From Clostridium_I sp047718555 (GTDB lineage Bacteria > Bacillota > Clostridia > Clostridiales > Clostridiaceae), in assembly GCF_047718555.1 (NCBI RefSeq), contig NZ_JBDNRK010000001.1, forward strand, positions 62,001 through 126,000: a DNA stretch of 64,000 bases, read 5' to 3'. Under the pieces are notes generated by a model. The model saw only the letters and a program-made list of their open reading frames with translations. It did no database searches and had not been told where the DNA came from. Shown here in pieces: positions 52,730 through 63,600 of this stretch (positions within the stretch are counted from its first letter, which is position 1; every line of letters begins with the position of its first letter). The position numbers and the translations under genes are program-made.

Positions 52730-55234
52730 GTGAAAAGTAAAAATGAGCAATTAAATGAAATAGCTGTGGACAATCTAGCTATCAAAGAAATAGAAAACAA
52801 CAAAACTAATTGCATAACGGGAGATAAAGATTATCTGTTAAACAGTTTAAAGGCAGCTTTAAATAAAGCAAAAAGAGTAGATATAATAGTGGCATTTCTT
52901 ATGGAGTCAGGGGTAAGGCTTTTGGAGAAAGATTTAAAAGCTTTGGCAGATAGAAATGTACCTATAAGAATACTTACTGGTAAATATCTCAACATAACGC
53001 AACCTCAGGCTCTATATTTGTTAAAGAGCATATTTGGAGATAAAGTGGATTTGAGATTTTATAATATTGAGAGTAGATCCTTTCACCCAAAGGCATATAT
53101 GTTTGAATATGAAGATGATGGAGAGTTATTTGTAGGATCATCTAATATTTCTAGGTCTGCACTAACCAGTGGAATAGAGTGGAATTACAGAATTTCTAAA
53201 GAGGATAATATTGATGATTTCAATCACTATAAAGCTGTGTTTGAAGATTTGTTTTTAAATCATGCAGATATTATAGATGAAGAAAGAATGAGTAAATACT
53301 CTAATGAATGGAAAAGACCAAAATTATTAGTGGATGTAGAAAAACAGGAAGAACTTATAGAAAAGCAAGAAGAAAATAAAGTTTTACCAATAATATCACC
53401 AAAGGGAGCACAAATTGAAGCACTATATGAACTGAACAATTCTAGAATAGAAGGATTTGATAGAGGAATAGTTGTAGCTGCCACTGGTATAGGAAAAACT
53501 TATTTAGCAGCTTTTGATTCTGAAAATTTTAAAAGAGTGTTATTTGTGGCTCATAGAGAAGAAATACTTACTCAAGCTGAAGCTTCTTTTAAAAGAGTAA
53601 GAGGAAATATAAGTACTGGATACTTTAGTGGAGATAAAAGGGATACAAATTGTGATGTGGTATTTGCGACAGTGCAGACCTTAGGGCAATTCAAGTACTT
53701 AAATAATGAAACTTTTCCTCGGGATTATTTTGACTATATAGTAATTGATGAATTTCATCATGCAACAGCTGGAAACTATCAAAACATTATAAATTATTTT
53801 AATCCTAAATTTCTTTTAGGACTTACTGCTACACCAGAAAGAATGGATAATGAAGATGTATTTGCTATATGTGAAGATAATGTAGTCTATGAGGTTAGAC
53901 TTAAACAGGCTATAAATAAGGGATGGCTTGTTCCTTTTAGATACTATGGTATTTATGATGATACACAATATGAAAACATAGAATATAAAAATGGTAAATA
54001 CAATGAAAAGCAATTAGAAGAAGCCTTGATGATTAATAAAAGAAGAGAATTGATTTTAAGGCATTATAATAAATATAAGTCTGTAAGGGCATTGGGTTTT
54101 TGTTCCTCAAGAAAGCATGCAGAAGCTATGGCAGAGTATTTTAATAAAAATGGAGTAAGTTCTTGTGCAGTTTATAGTGGAGAAGCAGGAGAATACTGCC
54201 TTGACAGAAAAGAAGCAGTGGAAAAACTTAAGGATGGGAAAATAAAAGTTATATTTTCAGTGGATATGTTTAATGAAGGCTTAGATGTACCCCAGGTGGA
54301 TTTAGTAATGTTTTTAAGACCCACACAATCACCTACAGTATTCTTGCAGCAGCTAGGAAGAGGACTTAGAAAATACAAAGATAAAAAATACTTAAATGTA
54401 CTGGATTTTATAGGAAATTATAAAAAGGCAAATTTGATACCATTTTTCTTAACTGGAGATCCTAAAAGTGTTATTAATAGAATTAAAAAGGGAGAAGTTC
54501 CAGAGGAAGAAGAGTATCCTGATGACTGCATAGTTGATTTTCAGCTTGATATTATAGATATATTTAAAAGACAGGCAAAAGCAAATGAGAATATAAATGA
54601 TCTAGTTAAAGAAGAATATTACAGAATAAAAGAAGATTTAAAGCACAGGCCCTCAAGACTGGAGATGTTTACTTATATTGATGATTATGTATACAACAAT
54701 ATAAGGAATAAAGGGGATTTGAACATATTCAATAATTACATACAATTTCTGGACTCTTTAGGTGAACTCAATGAAGATGAAAATAAACTTATTGACACAA
54801 AGGCTTTTTATTTTATAAATGCTATGGAGGAAACAGCCATGAGTAAAACCTATAAAATGCCGCTGCTATTGGCTTTTTATAATAATGGAGAAATGAAACT
54901 AAAGTTAAATGATGAAGATATTTATAGTAGTTTTAAGAGTTTCTATGAAAAAGGATCAAATGCCATAGATCTATTGAGAGATAAATCAGGTAAGAATTTT
55001 AGAAACTGGATTAAAAAGGATTATCTAAAAAAAGCAGAAAATCCTCAGAATGCCTTTTTGAATACAGCTAAAGAATTTTTCTATAAGGATAACGAGTATT
55101 ATTGTTTAACAGAATACTTGAAACCCTATGTAAATAATAAAGTATTCTTAAAGCATTTTAAAGATGTAATAGATTTTAGAACAAGAAAATTTTATAAGGA
55201 AAGATTGGAGAAAAAGTATGAAAAATTACAATAA
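52730..55234 (+). CDS. PLD-domain / superfamily 2 helicase fusion
   Basis: 834-aa protein from GTG 52730 behind GGCAGGTGAG. The N-terminal phospholipase-D-like domain has a single HxK motif (SFHPKAYMFEYEDDGELFVGSSNISRSAL, residues about 117-145). A ResIII/DEAD helicase follows: AATGIGKTYLAA (Walker A), DEFHHA (DEAH-like box), LGLTATPERMD. Helicase C shows FSVDMFNEGLDVPQVDLVMFLRPTQSP and QQLGRGLRKY. The C-terminal region resembles DUF3427-type extensions. It probably acts on DNA as a nuclease-helicase. The last 17 nt overlap the next gene, so the two are translationally coupled. Confidence 0.88.
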   Translation: MKSKNEQLNEIAVDNLAIKEIENNKTNCITGDKDYLLNSLKAALNKAKRVDIIVAFLMESGVRLLEKDLKALADRNVPIRILTGKYLNITQPQALYLLKSIFGDKVDLRFYNIESRSFHPKAYMFEYEDDGELFVGSSNISRSALTSGIEWNYRISKEDNIDDFNHYKAVFEDLFLNHADIIDEERMSKYSNEWKRPKLLVDVEKQEELIEKQEENKVLPIISPKGAQIEALYELNNSRIEGFDRGIVVAATGIGKTYLAAFDSENFKRVLFVAHREEILTQAEASFKRVRGNISTGYFSGDKRDTNCDVVFATVQTLGQFKYLNNETFPRDYFDYIVIDEFHHATAGNYQNIINYFNPKFLLGLTATPERMDNEDVFAICEDNVVYEVRLKQAINKGWLVPFRYYGIYDDTQYENIEYKNGKYNEKQLEEALMINKRRELILRHYNKYKSVRALGFCSSRKHAEAMAEYFNKNGVSSCAVYSGEAGEYCLDRKEAVEKLKDGKIKVIFSVDMFNEGLDVPQVDLVMFLRPTQSPTVFLQQLGRGLRKYKDKKYLNVLDFIGNYKKANLIPFFLTGDPKSVINRIKKGEVPEEEEYPDDCIVDFQLDIIDIFKRQAKANENINDLVKEEYYRIKEDLKHRPSRLEMFTYIDDYVYNNIRNKGDLNIFNNYIQFLDSLGELNEDENKLIDTKAFYFINAMEETAMSKTYKMPLLLAFYNNGEMKLKLNDEDIYSSFKSFYEKGSNAIDLLRDKSGKNFRNWIKKDYLKKAENPQNAFLNTAKEFFYKDNEYYCLTEYLKPYVNNKVFLKHFKDVIDFRTRKFYKERLEKKYEKLQ

Positions 55235-55529
55235 ATTAGTTAGAGATAAAATACCACAGATAATAGAAGCTTCACGAAAAAAGTTTCAAACAAGAGTAGC
55301 CTCAAAGGAAGAACAGGCAGAGCTATTGGAGAAAAAGCTTCAAGAAGAAGTTAATGAATTTATAGCGGACAAAAATCTAGAAGAGCTTGCAGATGTGATG
55401 GAAGTACTTTTTGGATTGGCTAAGAATTTGGGGTATAGTGAGGAAGATTTGATTAATAAGAGATTGGATAAGAGAGAGGAAAGAGGGGGATTTGAGGAGG
55501 GAGTTGTGTTGAAGAGGGTTTGGGAGTAA
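55218..55529 (+). CDS. MazG-like nucleoside triphosphate pyrophosphohydrolase
   Basis: 103-aa all-alpha NTP-PPase-type protein. YNKLVRDKIPQIIEASRKK is followed by LEKKLQEEVNEFI (the ExxE metal motif) and LEELADVMEVLFGLAKNLG (ExxD). Length and order match the compact phosphoribosyl-ATP-pyrophosphohydrolase-like group. It overlaps the helicase gene by 17 nt. Removing nucleotides or house-cleaning modified NTPs is the known class activity; tight coupling to a PLD-helicase suggests a defence or repair role, which is inference. Confidence 0.87.
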   Translation: MKNYNKLVRDKIPQIIEASRKKFQTRVASKEEQAELLEKKLQEEVNEFIADKNLEELADVMEVLFGLAKNLGYSEEDLINKRLDKREERGGFEEGVVLKRVWE

Positions 55530-55772
55530 ATAATAGGTTGTTTTAATATATTAATGAAGAGATAAAAATAAGTTACAAGTTTCAATGTAAGTAATATGAA
55601 TTATGTTTATAATAAGAAATTAATTTTTGAACTATGTAAAAAAGGCTAAAGAAAACTATATATAAAAAAGACTTAATTGCATAATAAAAATATTAAAGAC
55701 TTAATATGTAATTTAGAGGAATAGTTTTCTCTTTTTATATTAGTGAATATTTTAATAGAGGGAGGTATTAGT

Positions 55773-56990
55773 ATGAGTGATCATCAGGCATCTGAGCAAA
55801 TGATAGGATATCTTTATCAAGTAAGATATGCACTATATTTTCTGTTAAATAGCTACGATGAGCAATCTAAAATAAGTATTGAGAAATTTGACGATATTGC
55901 TTTCAGTAATAATGATACACCTGAGATAATGATTCAGTTAAAACATCATGTTAAAGCATATGGTGATTTAAGCAATGCAAGTACAGACATCTGGAGAACG
56001 CTTAAGGTATGGATTGATCTTATAGCAAAAGATGCAAGTTTGCTTCCCAAAACGAAGTTTATTATTATTACTACAGCTACAGCACCAGTAAGTTCTGCTG
56101 CTTATTATTTAAAGGATGATAATAAAACAAGAAATCCCCAAATAGCATATGGTTTACTTAAAAAAGTTACGTTAGAATCAACAAATAAAGCTCATATTAG
56201 TTATTATAAAGCATTTAACAATATTTCTGAAACGTTAGTACAACAATTACTTGATTGCGTTTTTGTAATTGATAAAAGTAGTAATATAATTGATATTGAA
56301 TCTGATATACGAAAAGCCATTAGGTATAGTAGCTTACCTCAATATGAAGATCGCATATGTGAACGCCTAGAAGGTTGGTGGTATAAAAAATCAATAGAGG
56401 CCCTATGTTCTGTCGAACCAATATTTGTGTCGCAAAGCCAAGTCCGTTCTCATATTGTCTCAATGGGTTTAGAATATGCTCCCAATAATTTGCCTATTGA
56501 TATAGAAGAATTTGGTGATTTAGAATTAGCCAGTTTGTCTCAATGTGATAGAACATTTTATGAACAATTAAAATTAATCTGTTTCAGTAACAATAGGATG
56601 TGTATGGCAATAAGAGATTATTATCGAGCATTTAAGCAACGAGCAAATTGGGTTAGAGATGATTTATTATTTGTAAATGAACTGGATGATTATGAGAAAA
56701 GGCTAATTGATGAATGGAAACATTTGTTTTATGCAATGCAAGATGATTTAAGTGAATATGGTAATAAAGTCACAGAAGATTTAAAAGTGAAAACTGGTAA
56801 AAAATTATTTGGAAAAATTGAAGAAAAAGATATACGGATTAGGGAGCGCTGTAGTGAAGCATTTGTAATGAGAGGAACTTATCATATATTGTCCAATCAA
56901 TTAAAAGTAGGCTGGCATGTTGACTTCTATGAGAGACTGAAGGACTTATTAAAAAGTGAGGTGGCTGTGGGTGAAAGCTTGGAAAGATAG
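55773..56990 (+). CDS. ABC-3C system effector with PD-(D/E)xK-type nuclease N-terminus
   Basis: 405-aa first gene of an ABC three-component (ABC-3C) conflict system. The N-terminus has GYLYQVRYALYFLL (residues 12-25), then IEKFDDIAF and EIMIQLKHH (D40/D41, E51, Q55, K57). This is the pattern of Cap4-like restriction-fold nuclease domains. The rest matches the all-helical C-terminal region typical of ABC-3C effectors (ICERLEGWWYKKSIEAL). GAGGGAGG lies before ATG 55773; an in-frame upstream start at 55743 is less likely. Its end overlaps the middle component. It presumably cuts DNA when released by the ATPase. Confidence 0.8.
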   Translation: MSDHQASEQMIGYLYQVRYALYFLLNSYDEQSKISIEKFDDIAFSNNDTPEIMIQLKHHVKAYGDLSNASTDIWRTLKVWIDLIAKDASLLPKTKFIIITTATAPVSSAAYYLKDDNKTRNPQIAYGLLKKVTLESTNKAHISYYKAFNNISETLVQQLLDCVFVIDKSSNIIDIESDIRKAIRYSSLPQYEDRICERLEGWWYKKSIEALCSVEPIFVSQSQVRSHIVSMGLEYAPNNLPIDIEEFGDLELASLSQCDRTFYEQLKLICFSNNRMCMAIRDYYRAFKQRANWVRDDLLFVNELDDYEKRLIDEWKHLFYAMQDDLSEYGNKVTEDLKVKTGKKLFGKIEEKDIRIRERCSEAFVMRGTYHILSNQLKVGWHVDFYERLKDLLKSEVAVGESLER

Positions 56991-57459
56991 AGCAAAAGAG
57001 GTTGCATATTTACTTAATCCAGCATTTTGTGGAAGAATATTATATAATACAATCAAAGTTTACAATGAGGTATCAAAAAGACCGCTTCCATTTCCACTCA
57101 TATATCTTGTATTTCCGCTGATACTTCATAAAAAGACAAGATTGATAATATCAAGTCGTACACAACTATTGGTGTGGCTACAGCGAAATCCTGAAATTTT
57201 TATTGGGTTTTCAGAACGATCAAAAAACATGGTACCAATAACAAATGAGGCGATAGAGTTTTTGTTACAAAGCGGTATGATAAAGTTAACTAACAATGCA
57301 GAATTAGTAATATCTCAAACTCTTAGACCGTTAAGCAAGACTAAGTATACTAATACTGAAGTTAAAGAATGCATTACCAAAGGTGAACATGTTGCTAAAT
57401 GGTTTGCAACAACAGGAAAAGTAGAAACAATATTTATAAGTTTGGGGGTAAGACCATGA
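56971..57459 (+). CDS. ABC-3C system middle component
   Basis: 162-aa small protein. KEVAYLLNPAFCGRIL near the N-terminus and LPFPLIYLVFPLILHKKTR next are the hallmarks of ABC-3C middle components, which bridge effector and ATPase. GAGGTGG 7 nt upstream favours GTG 56971 over GTG 56956. It overlaps the effector gene by 20 nt and ends in an ATGA overlap with the ATPase gene, so the three genes form one tightly coupled operon. Confidence 0.8.
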   Translation: MKAWKDRAKEVAYLLNPAFCGRILYNTIKVYNEVSKRPLPFPLIYLVFPLILHKKTRLIISSRTQLLVWLQRNPEIFIGFSERSKNMVPITNEAIEFLLQSGMIKLTNNAELVISQTLRPLSKTKYTNTEVKECITKGEHVAKWFATTGKVETIFISLGVRP

Positions 57460-59369
57460 TGCAAATAAGAGAACTTGTATTATATGGATTTAATGGCAAG
57501 GTACGTCATTTGCCATTTAAGCTAGGGGAAGTAAATATAATTTCAGGAAAATCTAAATCAGGAAAATCAGCAGTAGGAGATATAATTGATTATTGTCTTG
57601 GTGGGGATTCATGTAATATTGCTGATGGCGTGATTCGAGAAAATGTAGCATGGTATGGATTACTGCTTCAATTTAACGATGAAAGAGTTTTTGTTGCCCG
57701 AAAAAATCCTGCTCATGGACAACAATCTACTGGATTTTGCTATATCGAAGTTGGAAAAAGTATTGAAGTGCCAGAAAAATGTGATTTTGTTTCTAATGAA
57801 AATGTAGCTGGATTAGAGGAAACTTTATCTCGAAGATTAGGTATTTTAGAAAATATTAATGTTCCACCAAATGGACAAAGCAGATTATCACTATCTGCTA
57901 ATATCAGGCATGCGCTTTATTACTGCTTTCAGAACCAAGATGAAATAGCAGCAAAAAATTTTTTGTTCCATAAACAGTCAGAAGATTTTATAACACAAGC
58001 AATAAAAGATACCATGCCTTATTTTTTAGGCATAGTTAATGAAGAGTCTTTAGCATTAGAAAATGAAAGAAGTATTTTAAAGCGTAAATTAACTATTGAA
58101 AAGCGTAATCTTGAAGAAATAAGAATGCTTCAAGGTGGAGGTATGCAACGAGCTACCTCATTAATTTCTGAAGCTCAATATGTAGGCTTATTGCCCAATG
58201 ATATAAAAGTGGATTACAACAGCTATAATTCATTATATGCTATATTGAAAAACATAAATGAATGGAAACCTGTTGATGTTGAGACGGAGGGAATGGATAG
58301 ATTGAGTTATTTACAATCCGAATTAAGTAAGGCTCAGGATGAATTAGAGGAACTCAATGAAGACATTAATAATGCCAAAAATTTTGCTGGTGAGTCAAGT
58401 GGTTATGCGGATGAAGTTGAACATCAGAAAGTTAGATTAAGTTCTATTGGCTTGTTTGAAAAACTTGATTTTAGGCCAGAGCACTGTCCGCTGTGTTCAA
58501 ATAAGTTGGAAAATTCACTCCCAGATGTTGAAATGATTAAAACTGCTATTAAAAACCTCGATGAAAATATCGAAAATGTTACTCGTGAAAAACCAAAGCT
58601 AAGAAAATATATAGACAATTTAGAGTTGGAAAGACAAAAATTAAGAGAAGATATTCAGCGTTTAAAGTTAGAAATTGACGGTATCTATAATCAAAATCAA
58701 GAAGCCATTTCACTAAAAGATTTAAACTCAAGACAAGCAAAAATTGTTGGTAGGGTTAGTTTATGGTTGGAAAGTGTAGAAAATGAAGATGATTCTGCGG
58801 ATAAAGAATATTTAATAAGAAAAATTGAAAATAGGTTGAAGGAAATAGATACACTTTTGGACAAGGAATCATTGGAGGAGCGGAAACAATCTGCATTATC
58901 ACGTATTTCTGTGGACATGAGCAAGTGGGCAAAAGAATTAAATTTAGAACATTGTAAGAATCCATATCGGTTAGATATGAATAAAGTTACCGTAGTTGTA
59001 GATAAGGCTGAACGTCCAGTTCCTTTGAAACAATTAGGTAGTGGTTCCAATTGGGTTGGAATTCATTTAATAACGTATTTTGCATTACATGAGTATTTTA
59101 TTACGTTAAATAGACCTGTGCCTAATTTTATGTTTTTTGATCAACCATCCCAAGTGTATTTTCCATCAGAATTAGATGAAAAAAATACAGACTGGAACAT
59201 GGTGAATGACTTGTATGACTTTATTAGTAAGAGAGTATCTGATTTAGGTGGAAAGCTTCAAGTTATAATTGTTGATCATGCAGAATTAAAAAATGAAAAT
59301 TTTCAAAAATCAATTATAGAAGATTGGTGGAATGAAGATAACTTAGTGCCGGAGCAATGGTATAAATAA
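57456..59369 (+). CDS. ABC-3C system ATPase (DUF3732, Rad50/SMC-like)
   Basis: 637-aa SMC/Rad50-type ATPase. Walker A GKSKSGKSAVGD is at residues 31-42. A coiled coil at about 205-470 is interrupted by a zinc-hook-like CPLC (C344, C347). The signature LGSGSNWVGIHL is near residue 528, Walker B FMFFDQPSQ contains D562, and the H-loop VDHAEL contains H608. This is the DUF3732 family found in ABC-3C systems. The start at ATG 57456 overlaps the middle component's stop (ATGA). Such ATPases sense invading nucleoprotein and control the effector; that function is family-based inference. Confidence 0.87.
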   Translation: MMQIRELVLYGFNGKVRHLPFKLGEVNIISGKSKSGKSAVGDIIDYCLGGDSCNIADGVIRENVAWYGLLLQFNDERVFVARKNPAHGQQSTGFCYIEVGKSIEVPEKCDFVSNENVAGLEETLSRRLGILENINVPPNGQSRLSLSANIRHALYYCFQNQDEIAAKNFLFHKQSEDFITQAIKDTMPYFLGIVNEESLALENERSILKRKLTIEKRNLEEIRMLQGGGMQRATSLISEAQYVGLLPNDIKVDYNSYNSLYAILKNINEWKPVDVETEGMDRLSYLQSELSKAQDELEELNEDINNAKNFAGESSGYADEVEHQKVRLSSIGLFEKLDFRPEHCPLCSNKLENSLPDVEMIKTAIKNLDENIENVTREKPKLRKYIDNLELERQKLREDIQRLKLEIDGIYNQNQEAISLKDLNSRQAKIVGRVSLWLESVENEDDSADKEYLIRKIENRLKEIDTLLDKESLEERKQSALSRISVDMSKWAKELNLEHCKNPYRLDMNKVTVVVDKAERPVPLKQLGSGSNWVGIHLITYFALHEYFITLNRPVPNFMFFDQPSQVYFPSELDEKNTDWNMVNDLYDFISKRVSDLGGKLQVIIVDHAELKNENFQKSIIEDWWNEDNLVPEQWYK

Positions 59370-59407
59370 AGATAACAGTAAAGAATAACTAGTAATTGTG
59401 AATTTGA

Positions 59408-60561
59408 TCTTTAAATGAAGGCTATGGTGCTAATTATAAGCACTCAGGTATTCTTGAAAGTTTAAAAAAGGCATTAAAACAATATACAGATAGTGGCGAA
59501 CAAAATACAGTATTGATACTTCGGCGGCAGTAGCTGTAATGCTTGAAAAACTTGAAATACTTCGAGATATTGTTTATGGACTGGATTATTCAGATTACAT
59601 GGGTAAATCTCAAGCAGCAAGAATAAGAGCTATAACTAGTGGTATGAATTTAGTTCTGGGAATGGAAGAAAAAGAACAAAAGGAATTTAAGCAAATTGCT
59701 ACAGAGCTTGCTAAAGCACATTCTTTAAGTGCAGCTAGTGATGAGGGAAAAAATGTTGCGCTAGAAGTTAGCTATTTCAAAGCAGTAAAGGCAAGTCTTG
59801 CAAAGCTTGATTCAAAGGGTGTAGTAAAAAAATCTAAAAAGGAAATTGAGGCTAGAGTAAATCAAATGCTGGAAATATCAATTATATTTGAAGATGTTAT
59901 AGATGTATTTGATACTTTAGGAATTAGAAGACCAGAGGTTTCAATACTTTCAGAAGAATTCTTGGAAGAAGTAAAAACCATGAAGCATAAAAATTTAGCA
60001 GTTGAAATGCTTAAAAAACTTCTTGAAGGAAATTTAAAGGTAATGGAAAAGAAGAACCTTGTAAAGTCTGAAAAGTTCTCTGAAAAACTTCAAAAAGCCC
60101 TAAATAAATATAAAAATCAAGCTATAACTAATGCAGAAGTTATAGAGGAACTTATAAGAATGGCAAATGAAATAAAGGATATGAAAGCTAAAGAAAGAGA
60201 TTTAGGTCTTAATGATGATGAAATAGCCTTCTATGATGCCTTAACTGCAGAAGATATAATTAAAGAATTTATGGATGATAAAACTCTAAAGAAAATAGCT
60301 CATGAATTAACAACAGCTATAAGAAATAACATTACTATAGATTGGAGTGTAAGAAAAAGCGCCCAAGCAGGTATGAGAAGGATAATAAAGAGGCTATTGA
60401 AAAAATATGATTATCCACCAGAACATGCAAAATATGCTTTGGAAGTAGTAATGAGTCAGGCTGAGCTTATGTGTGGGAATGCTGATGTCGATGAGATAAT
60501 TTCGGATAGAGTGGCTGAAGAACCAGAAAAATATATAAGATTAAATATAGTTAGAAAATAG
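59408..60561 (+). pseudogene. 3' remnant of type I restriction endonuclease hsdR, frameshifted
   Basis: A first stretch without a start reads GYGANYKHSGILESLKKALK and QYTDSGEQ, then stops at TAG. From about 59497 the next frame continues SIDTSAAVAVMLEKLEILRD and stays open to 60561. Together they match the C-terminal (DUF3387-type) region of HsdR, about 385 of the roughly 1000 usual residues. The nuclease and motor parts are gone. The ATG at 59539 is internal and has no ribosome site, so the 340-codon frame is probably not a real separate gene. The fragment follows the ABC-3C operon by 38 bp. Confidence 0.8.
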
Positions 60562-60630
60562 CTATAAATTGTTATGTATCTATATGCCAATAATAAAGAA
60601 GTTGGAAGATTAAAATAAGGTGGGGGTAAA

Positions 60631-63600
60631 GTGTTTCATAATTTAAACTTGCTTCAAATAAATAAGCTTTTAGAAAATAAAATAGGAAACTGTGAATTAA
60701 TAAGTGACATAAGTCTTACTAAAGGTGAACATGAAGAAATACTTGCCAAAGTTATAGATATTTTAGAATATGCAAATAAGGGAGATAATTTAAAATTAGT
60801 AGTTGAGAATAGTCCATTAGTTTTTGCAAATGTATTGGTGTATATTGCTATGTATGAATATGAAGGGAATTATTGGGACAAGGTTAAGGAAATCTTACAA
60901 TTACCTGAATTGTCTCAACAAAGTAAGACTATATTGGCATGGAGTGTTCAAAAGGTAATTAATAAATATAATTTGAAGGCGTTTAATGACGGTGGATATA
61001 AATATATTACACCTATTATATGTCATTCAGGAATACCAAACAAAAGTTTAGCAGGAATATTTGATATTATATTAAATAATTATGATAATACTACTGTAAC
61101 AACTGAAGCCTTGATCGATAATATTAAATATTTTATTAGATATAAAGTAGATACAACAGTTTATAGATTTATAACATTTAATGAAGATAGGGCTATAACT
61201 TTCTTGCATAATTTAAAAGATTTAGTTACAGTTGTTGAAGATAATAGATTAACTTTAGACGAAACATTAACTAAATATAATTATTTTGATGAAAGAATAA
61301 TAACTCAGTATTATAAATGGAGGGATGAAAAGAAAATAGACAAACAAAAAAAACGAAATAGTAATAGAATATTGTCGCCTAAAATCAGGTTTGATGGGAT
61401 TTCATTAGGAGTATATTTATATTTACCAGTTCAGCATATTGATAAACACTATAATAATTGTATTGAATGGAATATAAAGTATGACAATGGAGAGGTTATA
61501 AACATTACAGGATCATTATATTATCAAAATAGAGAGTGCATTTCAGAAGAGCAGAATATAGCTTTAAAACCATCTAATACATATAAGATAAATTTGACTT
61601 ATGATGGTGAGATTTTAGGTGAGTGGGTATATGATGGGGTAAATGAAGGACAACCTTATATTATATTTGATGAATATGATAATGCTGTTAAGGGAAACAA
61701 GATATTAACTAAGAGTGTAACTTGTATTTTAAGAGAAGAGTATAGGGTTGTAGAAACTGATCTAGAAATAACTTACTGTAATTTACCTAATAAATATTGG
61801 TGTGATTTTAGATGTGTTAATATTATACTATTATGTAATTGTGATTTTATACGATTGTTGTCTTCAAAAGAAGAAATCATAATTGAATACAAAAAAGTTA
61901 ATGCAATAGAGTTACAGGAGGGAAACTTGCTTTTTAATGAAAGCTATAGAAGAGATGAAATTCCTATGTATTCTAATATATTACCTAAGATATCACTAGA
62001 ATATGAGAGTGATTTTTTTAAAAATATAATAATAGATACATATTCTTTAATTATAATAAACTTAAAAGAAAATATTAATGTAGTTAAAAGTATAAAATCA
62101 TTAGATTATATAATAATCAAAGATAGAGTAACAATTGATTTAAATTATATAGAAATATTTAATAACATGATTTATGGAGAATATGAGGTAAGAGTATTAG
62201 AAGGGAGGAATATAAAAAGAGTTTTCACATTAAGATATCTTCCAAAGATAAGCATAAGCGAAAATAATTTAGATAAATGGCCTAAGGATAAAAAAGGATA
62301 TGTAAAGAACAGTTTTAAAATTAAATGTCCCGACAATGTGACATTTAACTTTACTGATTGTATACAAGAAGAAGTATGGGATAGCAGCATAAAAAATATT
62401 TCAATAGAATCATTAACTTACTCTGAATATTTAATAGGTACTATTGATATTATGCAATCTAGGAAAGTTATTACTTTTCCAGTGAAAAAGAAAATAAGAA
62501 ATCTTCAATGGTCTTTAATAAAAGAAGGAGAGCAGAAGATACAATGGAAAAAGGATCCTAATATTTTATTTGTTAAAGAATTAACAAATATCAATTATAA
62601 TATGGTACTAAAAATAAATGATGATATAAATGATGAATACACTATTAAACTTTATTTGTTAGATTATAAAGATATAGTGTATCAGGAAAGTACAATTAAT
62701 TTGAGAAGAGATAAAATAAATGGAGTATCTTTGAATCGGTTCTTGGATAGTATTAAGTTAAATGATGCTAATAGGTATTTTATTAAAATGGAAGTTTACA
62801 ATAAGTATAATTTTCTATTATGCAGTTTTATACCTTTGATAATAAAGGATAGAATAACAGTAAAAAATATAAGGTATGTGAACAATGAATCTGGAATTGT
62901 ATCAATTAGTTGGGAACAAGATGGAAATATAGATAAAGAAACTATGGAAATGAAATTGTATAATATATCAAAACCTTGGGAAAAAGCTATTAGTATACCT
63001 TTAACTAAGGGAAATTTTAGGATAGAAAATAATACTTACAATTTAATAATAAATAGCAATGAGTTTTTAATACCAGATGATGGGGTTTATTTATTTGAAG
63101 TTGAGGATAATGCTAATAATGAAAATTTATTTTTTAAAGAAGATGAAACCTATAAGCCTATAAAAATTTTAGAGAACAGTGTATATAAGTACAAAAATAA
63201 TTTTAAAAATATTATAAATAGTTTTGAAATTAATAATTTAAGTGATGGGATTTTCTATTTTGCATATTGCTTTGATACTAAATATGTGAAAGAGGTATTT
63301 TATAAAATTAGAACTTTGAAGATTACAGAGGATTATAATATCGATATACTTAAATCCATATACACTATTTATAAAAATAGAAATTATTTTATTAAAAATT
63401 GTGAAGAAAAAGATAGGAAAGTAGCACAATATACAATAGCTTTACTTATGGTGAAATTTTGTAATAAATACAATATATTTAAGGTAATAGAAGATTTAAT
63501 AGATATTGATGAATATTGCGTAAAGAGATTTTTAGATTATATAAATAAACATATTTTTAAAGTTAATAAAGAATATATAGTACCAGCAGAGAAAAGAACT

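Noticed and set aside
59539..60561. A separate 340-aa gene starting at ATG 59539.
   Set aside because: The HsdR-like sequence continues upstream of this ATG in the same frame and then in a second frame. No ribosome site precedes the ATG, so it is part of a frameshifted remnant.
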